A program made the translations under genes and the position numbers. The notes beneath the pieces are model-generated. The model saw only the letters and a program-made list of their open reading frames with translations. It did not search any database and was not told the DNA's origin. A stretch of 64,000 nt of DNA. Origin: Streptomyces sp. Ag109_O5-1. GTDB taxonomy: Bacteria; Actinomycetota; Actinomycetes; Streptomycetales; Streptomycetaceae. This document shows positions 49,742 through 57,574 of this stretch, one piece after another. Positions within the stretch are counted from its first letter, which is position 1, and each line of letters opens with the position of its first letter. Where the stretch lies: assembly GCF_003814875.1 (NCBI RefSeq), contig NZ_RKQF01000001.1, forward strand, positions 10,416,001 to 10,480,000, given 5' to 3'.

Positions 49742-49794
49742 CGACGCCGTGGGGTCGGTACGTACCGTCTCGCCGGTGTCGTCGAGGAGCCCCC

Positions 49795-51312
49795 ATGACC
49801 CACCCGTCCGACACGGGACCGGCCCCGGTGCTGGCGCTGAAGGACGTCTCCAAGTCCTTCGGTGCCGTACGCGCCCTGCGGGACGTCTCCCTGGAGCTGT
49901 TCCCCGGCGAGGTACACGCCCTCGCCGGGGAGAACGGCGCGGGCAAGTCGACGCTGATCAAGACCCTCGCCGGAGTGCACCGACCGGACGCCGGCCAGGT
50001 GCTGCTCGACGGTGAACCCGTCGTCTTCCACGGCCCCGGCGACGCCCGCGACGCCGGAATCGCCGTGATCTACCAGGAACCCACGCTCTTCCCCGACCTG
50101 TCGATCGCCGAGAACATCTTCATGGGCCGTCAGCCCCGGCGGGCGCTGGGCCGGATCGACCACAAGGCCACCCACGCGGCCACCGCCGCCCTGATGAAGC
50201 GGCTCGGTGTCGCCCTCGACCCCGACCGCCCCGCCCGCGGCCTGTCGATCGCGGACCAGCAGATCGTCGAGATCGCCAAGGCGCTCTCCTTCGACGCCCG
50301 GGTCCTGATCATGGACGAGCCCACAGCGGCCCTGACCGGCAGCGAGGTCGCCCGTCTCTTCGGAGTCGTCCGCACCCTGCGCGAGCAGGGCGCCGCCGTG
50401 CTCTTCATCTCGCACCGCCTTGAGGAGATCTTCCAGATCTGCCGGCGGGTCACCACCCTCCGGGACGGCGCCTGGATCGCGAGCGAGCTCCTCGACGGCA
50501 TGAGCGAGGACGACCTCGTACGCCGGATGGTCGGCCGGGACCTGGACGAGCTCTATCCCAAGCAGGACGTCCGCCCCGGCGAAGTGGCGCTCAGCGTACG
50601 GCGGTTGACCCGGGAGGGCGTCTTCACCGATGTCTCCTTCGAGGTGCGGTCCGGCGAGATCGTCGGCCTCGCCGGACTGGTCGGCGCCGGCCGGACCGAG
50701 GTCGCCCGGGCCGTGTTCGGCGTGGACCGCTGGGACGCGGGCGAAGTCGAGGTCAGGGGAAGGAAGTTGACGAACGGTGCGCCGTCCGTCGCGATGAACG
50801 CGGGTCTCGCCCTCGTCCCCGAGGACCGACGCGCCCAGGGTCTGGTGATGGGGATGTCCATCGAGCGGAACATCGGCCTGACCGGGTTGCGTACGACCGT
50901 GAAGGCGGGCCTCGTCGACCGGGGCGCCGAACGCAGCCGGTCCCTCGACTGGGCGGTCAGGCTCCAGGTGAAGTACGCCCGGATCGCCGACGCCGTCTCC
51001 ACCCTCTCCGGCGGCAACCAGCAGAAGGTCGTCCTCGCCAAATGGCTCGCCACCGGACCGAAGGTGCTGATCGTCGACGAGCCGACCCGTGGCATCGACG
51101 TCGGCACGAAGGCCGAAGTGCACCGGCTCCTGGGCGAGTTGGCGGCCGACGGGGTCGCCGTGCTGATGATCTCCTCCGACCTGCCCGAGATCCTCGGCAT
51201 GGCCGACCGCGTGCTGGTGATGCACGAGGGCCGGATCACCGCCGAGATCCCGCGCTCCGAAGCCAGCGAGGAAACCGTGATGGCCGCAGCGACCGGGAGG
51301 GCCGCAGCATGA
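49795..51312 (+). CDS. Rhamnose ABC transporter ATPase (double-domain)
   Basis: The 505-residue protein has two ABC cassettes. The first has Walker A GENGAGKSTLIKTLAG, signature LSIADQQIVEIAKAL and Walker B VLIMDEPTAALTGSE. The second has Walker-A-like LVGAGRTEVARAVFG, signature LSGGNQQKVVLAKWLATGPK and VLIVDEPTRGIDVGTK. This is the CUT2 (RbsA/AraG/RhaT) type. It drives uptake of a monosaccharide, here L-rhamnose by context. ATG 49795 lies after GAGGAG and overlaps nothing upstream. Its end overlaps the first permease by four bases. Confidence 0.94.
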   Translation: MTHPSDTGPAPVLALKDVSKSFGAVRALRDVSLELFPGEVHALAGENGAGKSTLIKTLAGVHRPDAGQVLLDGEPVVFHGPGDARDAGIAVIYQEPTLFPDLSIAENIFMGRQPRRALGRIDHKATHAATAALMKRLGVALDPDRPARGLSIADQQIVEIAKALSFDARVLIMDEPTAALTGSEVARLFGVVRTLREQGAAVLFISHRLEEIFQICRRVTTLRDGAWIASELLDGMSEDDLVRRMVGRDLDELYPKQDVRPGEVALSVRRLTREGVFTDVSFEVRSGEIVGLAGLVGAGRTEVARAVFGVDRWDAGEVEVRGRKLTNGAPSVAMNAGLALVPEDRRAQGLVMGMSIERNIGLTGLRTTVKAGLVDRGAERSRSLDWAVRLQVKYARIADAVSTLSGGNQQKVVLAKWLATGPKVLIVDEPTRGIDVGTKAEVHRLLGELAADGVAVLMISSDLPEILGMADRVLVMHEGRITAEIPRSEASEETVMAAATGRAAA

Positions 51313-52382
51313 CGGCGACCACGTCCGAACAGACCCCCGTCGCAAAGGCGCCCGAGACCAGCGGGACCCGGCTCGTCGACCGCGTCTTCAAGATGCGCGA
51401 ACTCGCCATCCTGGTCGTCTTCCTGGTGATGATCGCCGTCACCCAGGCCGGCAACAGCGAGTTCCTCTCCGAGCAGGGCATCAAGGACCTGCTGCTCAAC
51501 GCGACCATCCTGGTGCTGGTCGCCACCGGCCAGTCCCTGGTGGTGATCACGAGGAACGTCGACCTCTCCGTCGGCTCCACCCTCGGCATCACCGCCTTCG
51601 CCGCCGGCGACTATCTGCACGGCGGCGGCAACCCGGTCGTCGCGATCGTGCTCGCCGTGCTGCTCGGCATCGGCTGCGGACTCCTCAACGGCCTGCTGGT
51701 CAGCCTCGGCCAGGTGCCCGCGCTCGTGGTCACCCTCGGCACGCTGTACATCATCCGGGGCGTCGACTCCATCTGGGTCGGCTCCCGGCAGATCACGGCC
51801 GCCGATCTCACCGGCTCCTTCGTCGACTTCGGCTCCGGCGGACTGTCGGCGGTCCCCTGGCTGGCGCTGATCGCCCTCGCGGTCCTGGTCGCCACCGCCT
51901 ACTACCTCAAACACTTCGGCAGCGGACGCGAGTTGTACGCGCTCGGCTCCAACCCCGAGGCCGCCCGGCTGGCCGGCATCCCGGTCCGCAAGCGGATCCT
52001 GACCGCGTACACCTTCTGCGGTGCCCTCGCGGGGCTGGCCGGCGCCATGTACCTGGCCCGGTTCGGGAACGTCGATTCCGGCACCGGCTCCGGCTACGAA
52101 CTCACCGTCGTGAGCGCCGTGGTGGTCGGCGGCGTGGTCTTCACCGGCGGCTCCGGGAGCGTGTACGGCGCCGCGCTCGGCGCGCTGCTCCTGACCTCCA
52201 TCAACAGTGTGCTGCCCGCCCTCGGGGTCAGCTCCGTGTGGGTCCTCGCCATCAACGGCTTCCTGCTGCTGCTCGCCATCGCCGTCGACCGGGTCGTCGC
52301 GCTGCGGGTGGCGGCCGCGCTGAAGAAGAAGTCGGCCCTCAAGAGGACCGCGATCAGCAAGGAGAACACCAGCCATGCCTGA
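51309..52382 (+). CDS. Rhamnose ABC transporter permease 1
   Basis: The 357-residue protein starts MTATTSEQTPVAKAPETSGT at ATG 51309, overlapping the ATPase stop. It has eight to ten helices of the BPD_transp_2 (RbsC-like) family, including VATGQSLVVITRNVDLSVGS, LVTLGTLYIIRGVDSIWVG and VVVGGVVFTGGSGSVYGAAL. It forms the membrane channel with the second permease. The C-terminal KKKSALKRTAISKENTSHA is a charged cytoplasmic tail whose last codons overlap the next gene by eight bases. Confidence 0.93.
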   Translation: MTATTSEQTPVAKAPETSGTRLVDRVFKMRELAILVVFLVMIAVTQAGNSEFLSEQGIKDLLLNATILVLVATGQSLVVITRNVDLSVGSTLGITAFAAGDYLHGGGNPVVAIVLAVLLGIGCGLLNGLLVSLGQVPALVVTLGTLYIIRGVDSIWVGSRQITAADLTGSFVDFGSGGLSAVPWLALIALAVLVATAYYLKHFGSGRELYALGSNPEAARLAGIPVRKRILTAYTFCGALAGLAGAMYLARFGNVDSGTGSGYELTVVSAVVVGGVVFTGGSGSVYGAALGALLLTSINSVLPALGVSSVWVLAINGFLLLLAIAVDRVVALRVAAALKKKSALKRTAISKENTSHA

Positions 52383-53352
52383 GTCGTTGGCGCGTGCGAT
52401 TCGCTGGGACACCGTCGTCGGCACCCTGTTGGTCGTCCTGCTGCTGTTCTCCTTCGGTTTCGTGGACGGCTTCGGGAACTCCCTCAACCTGTCGTTCCTC
52501 ATCGGCAACACGCTTCCGATCGCGCTGATCGCCCTGCCGATGACCCTTCTGATCGTCGCCGGCGAGATCGATCTGTCGGTCGCGTCGACCGCCGGGCTCT
52601 CGGGTGCGGTCATGGGCAAGCTCTGGAACGAGGGCATGGCCATCGAGACGATCATCCCGCTGTGCCTGCTGCTGGGCGTTGTCTGCGGGCTGGTCAACGG
52701 CCTGCTGGTGACCCGGCTCGGCCTGCCGTCGCTCGCCGTCACCATCGGCACGCTCGCCGCCTACCGGGGCATCGCGCAGATCGTGCTCGGCTCGGACGCG
52801 GTGACCGACTTCCCGACGCAGTACCAGAACTTCGCGGCGGGGAGGCTCGGCGACACGTTCCTGCCGCAGGCCTTCCTGCCGTTCCTGGTGCTCCTTGTGA
52901 TCGCCGTGGTGGTGCTGCACGCCACGCCGTTCGGGCGGTCGCTGTTCGCGGTGGGGGCGAGCGAGGAGGCGGCGCGGTTCGCGGGGATCCGCGTCAAGCG
53001 CAACAAACTGATCCTGTTCGTCGCGACCGGGTTCATGGCCTCCCTGACGGGGGTCTTCTGGGCCCTGCACTACGCGAGTGCGCGGTACGACAACGCGACC
53101 GGGCTCGAACTGAGTGTCGTGGCCGCGGTGTTGCTGGGAGGCATCGACTTCGACGGGGGCAAGGGGACGCTCGGTGGGGCGATCGCGGGGGTGTTCCTGC
53201 TGGGGGCGCTCCAGAACGTGATGAGTCTGCTGAACGTGTCCGCGCAGTCCCAGATCGTCGTGACCGGTGTGTTGCTTGTCGTCTCGGTGCTCGGGCCTCG
53301 GGTTGCCCGTCAGGTCTCGTTGGCCCGGCACAGGGGTGCGAAGGCCGTCTGA
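52375..53352 (+). CDS. Rhamnose ABC transporter permease 2
   Basis: The 325-residue protein starts MPESLARAIRWDTVVGTLLV at ATG 52375 and is the RbsC-like partner of permease 1. Typical segments are PMTLLIVAGEIDLSVASTAG, LPSLAVTIGTLAAYRGIAQI and GGIDFDGGKGTLGGAIAGVF. Two distinct permeases plus a double-domain ATPase is the usual rhamnose (RhaPQT-type) arrangement, as opposed to the single permease of ribose systems, which supports the substrate call. A 52-bp hairpin repeat follows the gene before the binding-protein gene. Confidence 0.93.
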   Translation: MPESLARAIRWDTVVGTLLVVLLLFSFGFVDGFGNSLNLSFLIGNTLPIALIALPMTLLIVAGEIDLSVASTAGLSGAVMGKLWNEGMAIETIIPLCLLLGVVCGLVNGLLVTRLGLPSLAVTIGTLAAYRGIAQIVLGSDAVTDFPTQYQNFAAGRLGDTFLPQAFLPFLVLLVIAVVVLHATPFGRSLFAVGASEEAARFAGIRVKRNKLILFVATGFMASLTGVFWALHYASARYDNATGLELSVVAAVLLGGIDFDGGKGTLGGAIAGVFLLGALQNVMSLLNVSAQSQIVVTGVLLVVSVLGPRVARQVSLARHRGAKAV

Positions 53353-53363
53353 CTGCTGCGGGC

Positions 53364-53420
53364 CGTGTGTGGCTGGTCGCGCAGTTCCTCCCCCAGCCTT
53401 CGGCCGGGGGTACCCCCGGC
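53364..53420. repeat. Second copy of the 52-bp intergenic repeat
   Basis: TGTGGCTGGTCGCGCAGTTC then CTCCCCCAGCCTTCGGCC leads to the 18-bp perfect palindrome GCCGGGGGTACCCCCGGC at 53403-53420. It is the inverse of 48286-48339. It lies between the second permease and the binding-protein gene, where a stem-loop could raise or stabilise the binding-protein message. Confidence 0.75.
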
Positions 53421-53471
53421 GCCTCCAGGAGGGGGCGCTTCCAGAGCCGTTACTCAAAAAAGGAACCCGTC

Positions 53472-54554
53472 ATGCGTAAGTCGTCCCTCCGGCGTGTCTG
53501 CGTGGCCGTCGCCGCCGTCTCCTCCCTCGCCCTCTCCGCCACCGCTTGCGGCGGCACGACCAAGAACAACTCCGGCAGCGACGAGTCGTCGGCTGCCACC
53601 TCCACCGCCAAGGCCGATCCGAACGCGGCGCTGAAGAAGGGGCTCACCGTCGGGTTCCTGCCCAAGCAGGTCAACAACCCCTACTTCACCTCCGCCGACA
53701 AGGGCGGCGAGACGGCGCTCACCGAACTGGGCAGCAAGTACAAGGAGGTCGGTCCCTCCAGCGCGACCGACACCTCCGGGCAGGTCTCCTACGTCAACAC
53801 CCTCACCCAGCAGCAGGTCAACGCCATGGCCGTGTCCGCTCAGGACCCCGGCGCCCTGTGCACCGCGCTCAAGCAGGCGATGAGCAATGGCATCAAGGTC
53901 GTCACCTATGACTCCGACACCAACGCCGGCTGCCGCAACGCCTTCGTCTCGCAGGCCAGCGCCGAGGACCTCGGCCGTACCGAAGTGCAGTTGCTCGCCG
54001 AGCAGATCGGCTACAAGGGCGAGATCGCGATCCTCAGCGCCGCGCAGACGGCCACGAACCAGAACACCTGGATCGGGTTCATGAAGGACGAGCTGAAGGA
54101 CCCGAAGTACAAGAACGTCAAGCTGGTCAAGATCGCCTACGGCAACGACGACGCCCAGCAGTCCTTCCAGCAGACCCAGGGCCTGCTCCAGCAGTACCCG
54201 AACCTGAAGGGGATCATCTCCCCGACCACCGTCGGCATCAAGGCAGCCGCCCAGTACCTGTCCGGTTCCAAGTACAAGGGCAAGGTCAAGCTGACCGGCC
54301 TGGGCACGCCCAACGACATGCGCCAGTACGTCAAGAACGGCACCGTCGACGCCTTCGAGCTGTGGGACCCGGCCAAGCTCGGCGACCTCGCCGCCCGCAC
54401 CGCCGTAGCGCTCGTCTCCGGGCAGATCACCGGCAAGGAGGGCGAGACCTTCAAGGCCGGCGACACGACGTACACCATCGGCAAGGACGGCGTGATCAAC
54501 CTCGGCAAGCCGACCGTGTTCGACGCGAAGAACATCGACCAGTTCAACTTCTAG
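53472..54554 (+). CDS. Rhamnose-binding lipoprotein
   Basis: The 360-residue product starts MRKSSLRRVCVAVAAVSSLA with a lipobox ending SATAC, then a flexible Asn/Ser/Ala linker. The Peripla_BP_4 domain follows: GLTVGFLPKQVNNPYFTSAD, VNTLTQQQVNAMAVSAQDPG, VVTYDSDTNAGCRNAFVSQA and LTGLGTPNDMRQYVKNGTVD. The NPYF..AD and VTYDSD blocks are typical of RhaS-type sugar-binding proteins. It captures L-rhamnose at the outer face of the membrane. It follows the permeases after the hairpin repeat and is followed within 18 bp by the mutarotase gene. Confidence 0.92.
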   Translation: MRKSSLRRVCVAVAAVSSLALSATACGGTTKNNSGSDESSAATSTAKADPNAALKKGLTVGFLPKQVNNPYFTSADKGGETALTELGSKYKEVGPSSATDTSGQVSYVNTLTQQQVNAMAVSAQDPGALCTALKQAMSNGIKVVTYDSDTNAGCRNAFVSQASAEDLGRTEVQLLAEQIGYKGEIAILSAAQTATNQNTWIGFMKDELKDPKYKNVKLVKIAYGNDDAQQSFQQTQGLLQQYPNLKGIISPTTVGIKAAAQYLSGSKYKGKVKLTGLGTPNDMRQYVKNGTVDAFELWDPAKLGDLAARTAVALVSGQITGKEGETFKAGDTTYTIGKDGVINLGKPTVFDAKNIDQFNF

Positions 54555-54571
54555 TTCTCGGGCGGTACTTC

Positions 54572-54892
54572 ATGCAGCGCGTCTGTTTCCTTCTCAAGGT
54601 CCGGCAGGACCGCCTCGCCGAGTACCGCGAACGCCACGCGGCCGTGTGGCCGGAGATGAGCGAGGCGCTCTCGGCCACCGGCTGGCACAACTACTCGCTC
54701 TTCCTGCGCGACGACGGCCTGCTGGTCGGCTATCTGGAGACCGAGGACTTCGAGGCCGCCCTCGCCGGCATGGAGGCCACCGAGGTCAACGCCCGCTGGC
54801 AGGCCGAGATGGGTCCCTTCTTCGAATCCCTCGACGGCACCCGGCCCGACGAGGCGATGAGACCGCTCACCGAAGTGTTCCACCTCGCCTGA
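54572..54892 (+). CDS. rhaM: L-rhamnose mutarotase
   Basis: The 106-residue protein is full length for the RhaM family: MQRVCFLLKVRQDRLAEYRE, RHAAVWPEMSEALSATGWHN with the conserved His, YSLFLRDDGLLVGYLETEDF and terminal MRPLTEVFHLA. It speeds interconversion of the alpha and beta anomers of L-rhamnose in the cytoplasm, so the isomerase receives its preferred form. ATG 54572 lies 18 bp after the binding-protein stop. Its presence confirms that the importer operon is for rhamnose. Confidence 0.95.
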   Translation: MQRVCFLLKVRQDRLAEYRERHAAVWPEMSEALSATGWHNYSLFLRDDGLLVGYLETEDFEAALAGMEATEVNARWQAEMGPFFESLDGTRPDEAMRPLTEVFHLA

Positions 54893-54915
54893 CCCGTCCC
54901 CCTCAGGAGCCGCTC

Positions 54916-56340
54916 GTGAAAAGACGTACCGCGCTCGGTGCCGCGCTCGTCGGCGCCATGGCCACCCCCGCCCTCGCCGCCGGCACCGCCCGCGCGGCCG
55001 ACCCCGGACCGTCGGTGAACAAGCAGCAGAGCACCCGACTCGACGCCCAGGCGATCTTCTTCGTCTCCTACGACGGCCTGGTCAACAACAACTCGTTCCA
55101 GAAGAACGGCCTGTTCACGTACAAGGGCTACCAGTACGCCGGCTGGTACACCTCGACCGGTTACGCGGTGATCGGCCGCCGCGTGCTCGGCGGCTCGTCC
55201 TGGTCGACCGTCATCCTCTCCCACCAGCTCAAGTCCAGCGACTCGCACAACGTCATCTCCATGGGCGTGTCCAAGGTCGACGGCCGGCTCCACATCAACA
55301 TGGACTCGCACAGCGACGGCTTCTTCTACGTCAAGTCGGTCGCCGGGCTGCTGGACAACCCCGGCTCCACGTCCTGGACCTCGGCCGTCTTCGGCTCCAT
55401 ACAGACGTCCCTGGACGGGGTGCCGCTCACCTCGCAGTTCACCTACCCGCAGTTCATCTCCACGCCCGAGGGCAAGCTCCAGCTCAGCTATCGGGTCGGG
55501 ATCTCCGGCAACGGCCGCAACGCCCTCGCGGAGTACGACCGTTCGGGCTGGACCGCACTGGGGGAGTGGACCAGCTCGACCGGGACGTACACCAGCTCGC
55601 ACGGCTCCAGTACCGCCCGCAACATGTATCTGCACGGCATCGACTACGACGTCAACGGGCGACTGCACTCCTTCTTCACCTGGCGCGAGCAGTCGTCGTC
55701 CGTCATGTGCAACAGCGGCGGCATCACCAACCACGACACCGGCTACGTCTACTCCACCGACCGCGGCCGCACCTGGCGCAACGACACCGGCACCCTGGTC
55801 GCCACCACCGGCACCTCGGACACCGTCGCCGTCACCGACTCCGGACTGGTCGTCGACTCCCTCAACCCTGACCACTCCCTGATGAACCAGGAGAGCCAGT
55901 GGACCGACTCCGCCGGCCTTCCGCACGCGATCATCAGCTATGTCCCCGGCCGCTTCGGCCAGTGCACCACCGACTACGTCGCCGACCGCACCGCGGGCGG
56001 CCGCGCCTTCCACGTCCGCAAGAACTCCTCCGGCACCTGGCAGAAGACCGAGATCCCCGTCGTACTCGACTCCAGCCAGCGCACCAAGCTCCTCCTGGAC
56101 AAGTACGACAACGCCTATGCCGTCTTCCCCTACGGCCGGATCGCCGGCGCGTCCAAGTCCTCCGGCTACACCGACTGGGCGCTCCTCTACGACGGCAGCG
56201 ATCTCAACGCCTTCGGAGAGGTCGTGATCGACGAGATGCGGGTCAAGGCGGACAACGTGCTGTCGTTCATGTACCAGGAGGCATCGAGCGGTACGACCCC
56301 CTCTACGCTCCATGTCGTCGACTTCGCCCTGCCCGCCTGA
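54916..56340 (+). CDS. Secreted BNR_4 beta-propeller protein, candidate rhamnoside lyase/hydrolase
   Basis: The 474-residue product starts at GTG 54916 behind AGGAG, with a Tat-like signal (MKRRTALGAALVGAMATPAL, cleavage near ARA-ADP). The mature part has BNR_4-type blade sequences: FVSYDGLVNNNSFQKNGLFT, YKGYQYAGWYTSTGYAVIG, SSDSHNVISMGVSKVDGRLH, INMDSHSDGFFYVKS and YPQFISTPEGKLQLSYRVG. This seven-bladed fold is found in polysaccharide lyases (ulvan lyases, PL42) and in GH145, which act on rhamnose linked to glucuronate. Encoded between rhamnose mutarotase and the rhamnose regulator, it probably releases rhamnose outside the cell. H in SSDSHNVISMG and NMDSHSDGFF are possible catalytic residues by analogy. 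Confidence 0.78.
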   Translation: MKRRTALGAALVGAMATPALAAGTARAADPGPSVNKQQSTRLDAQAIFFVSYDGLVNNNSFQKNGLFTYKGYQYAGWYTSTGYAVIGRRVLGGSSWSTVILSHQLKSSDSHNVISMGVSKVDGRLHINMDSHSDGFFYVKSVAGLLDNPGSTSWTSAVFGSIQTSLDGVPLTSQFTYPQFISTPEGKLQLSYRVGISGNGRNALAEYDRSGWTALGEWTSSTGTYTSSHGSSTARNMYLHGIDYDVNGRLHSFFTWREQSSSVMCNSGGITNHDTGYVYSTDRGRTWRNDTGTLVATTGTSDTVAVTDSGLVVDSLNPDHSLMNQESQWTDSAGLPHAIISYVPGRFGQCTTDYVADRTAGGRAFHVRKNSSGTWQKTEIPVVLDSSQRTKLLLDKYDNAYAVFPYGRIAGASKSSGYTDWALLYDGSDLNAFGEVVIDEMRVKADNVLSFMYQEASSGTTPSTLHVVDFALPA

Positions 56341-56451
56341 CCCGGCCCTGTGTGCGAGTCATGTCGTAATGTGAAGCCCTTCCCGTGGTGGTCCGCCCGC
56401 CCGGTGTGAAGGGTTTCCCGCCGCCCGCGTTTCCCTGGAGGTCTCTGCCCG

Positions 56452-57477
56452 ATGGCCCAGTCGGTGGGTATCAAGGACGTCGCCCGCGCCGCCGGAGTCT
56501 CGGTGGGCACGGTCTCGAACGTCATCAACCGCCCGGACACGGTCGCCAGTGAGACGCGGGCGCGGGTCCAGTCGGCGATCGACCGGCTCGGCTATGTCCG
56601 CAGCGAGTCCGCGCGCCAGCTGCGGGCGGGCCGCAGCCGGATCATGGGCCTGCTCGTCCTCGACATGGGCAACCCCTTCTTCGTGGACGTGGCCCGGGGC
56701 GCCGAGCGGGCGGCCCGGGATGCCGGCCTCGGCGTGATGGTCTGCAACAGCGCGCAGAACGCCGGCGAGGAGGCCGAGTACCTCTCGCTCTTCGCCGAGC
56801 AGCGGGTCCGCGGCGTCCTGCTCACCCCCGCGGACGCGACCGGCCGCAACATCGAGAGCTTCCGCCGGCACGGCATCCCCTTCGTGCTGGTCGACCGGGT
56901 CGCCGAGGGCACCACCGAGTGCTCGGTCAGCGTCGACGACGTGGCGGGCGGCGCGCTCGCCGTCCGCCACCTCGTCGACGCCGGGCATCGGTCCATCGCG
57001 TATGTCAGCGGACCGCCCGGGTTCAACCAGGTCCGCGACCGGCGCACCGGCGCCCTGAACGCCCTCGCCGAGGCCGGGCTCGGCCCCGACGCCCTGCGCG
57101 AGCTGCCGACCGAGCGCCTTGACGTGGCGGCCGGCCGGGACGCGGGGGCCCGCCTTCTGGGGCTCGCCGACCGGCCCACCGCCGTCTTCTGCGCCAACGA
57201 CCTCCTCGCGCTCGGCGTCCTCCAGGCCATGTACGCGGCCGGGGTGGTCGTCCCGGACGACCTCGCGATCGTCGGCTACGACGACATCGAGTTCGCGGCC
57301 GCGGCCGCCGTACCGCTGACCTCCGTACGCCAGCCCGCCGTCACCATGGGCGCGATGGCCGCCGACCTCCTCCTGGAGGAGACCGAGGAGCGGGAGGGAC
57401 CGGGCGGCCACGAACACCGCCGGGTGGTGCTCCAGCCGGAGCTCGTGGTCCGCCGCTCCAGCCTCGCCGCCCGCTGA
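56452..57477 (+). CDS. LacI-family regulator of the rhamnose locus
   Basis: The 341-residue protein starts MAQSVGIKDVARAAGVSVGT, with the helix-turn-helix VGIKDVARAAGVSVGTVSNV and hinge LGYVRSESARQLRAG. The sensor domain runs from IMGLLVLDMGNPFFVDVARG to LAIVGYDDIEFAAAAAVPLT. It follows the propeller-enzyme gene by 111 bp in the same direction. The likely role is repression of both rhamnose arms through the TGAAA..TTTCA sites at 49.56 and 49.73 kb, relieved by rhamnose or rhamnulose. A similar looser site (TTCAGTAACGATTTCATGA) lies just beyond its stop. Confidence 0.9.
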   Translation: MAQSVGIKDVARAAGVSVGTVSNVINRPDTVASETRARVQSAIDRLGYVRSESARQLRAGRSRIMGLLVLDMGNPFFVDVARGAERAARDAGLGVMVCNSAQNAGEEAEYLSLFAEQRVRGVLLTPADATGRNIESFRRHGIPFVLVDRVAEGTTECSVSVDDVAGGALAVRHLVDAGHRSIAYVSGPPGFNQVRDRRTGALNALAEAGLGPDALRELPTERLDVAAGRDAGARLLGLADRPTAVFCANDLLALGVLQAMYAAGVVVPDDLAIVGYDDIEFAAAAAVPLTSVRQPAVTMGAMAADLLLEETEEREGPGGHEHRRVVLQPELVVRRSSLAAR

Positions 57478-57487
57478 TCGGGGATTC

Positions 57488-57503
57488 AGTAACGATTTCA
57501 TGA
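57488..57503. promoter_or_regulatory. Third, weaker rhamnose-type operator-like site
   Basis: CAGTAACGATTTCATG includes CGATTTCA, resembling the CGATTCA/CCTTTCA arms of the two sites near 49.6 kb. It lies after lacI and about 75 bp before the hydrolase gene, so it might bring that gene under the same regulator. Confidence 0.3.
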
Positions 57504-57574
57504 TCCCGGGGGCGGCCGGGCCCCGGACATGTGCTGAACTGGGACGCGACCGTCCGTCCGTCCCGGGAGAACCG

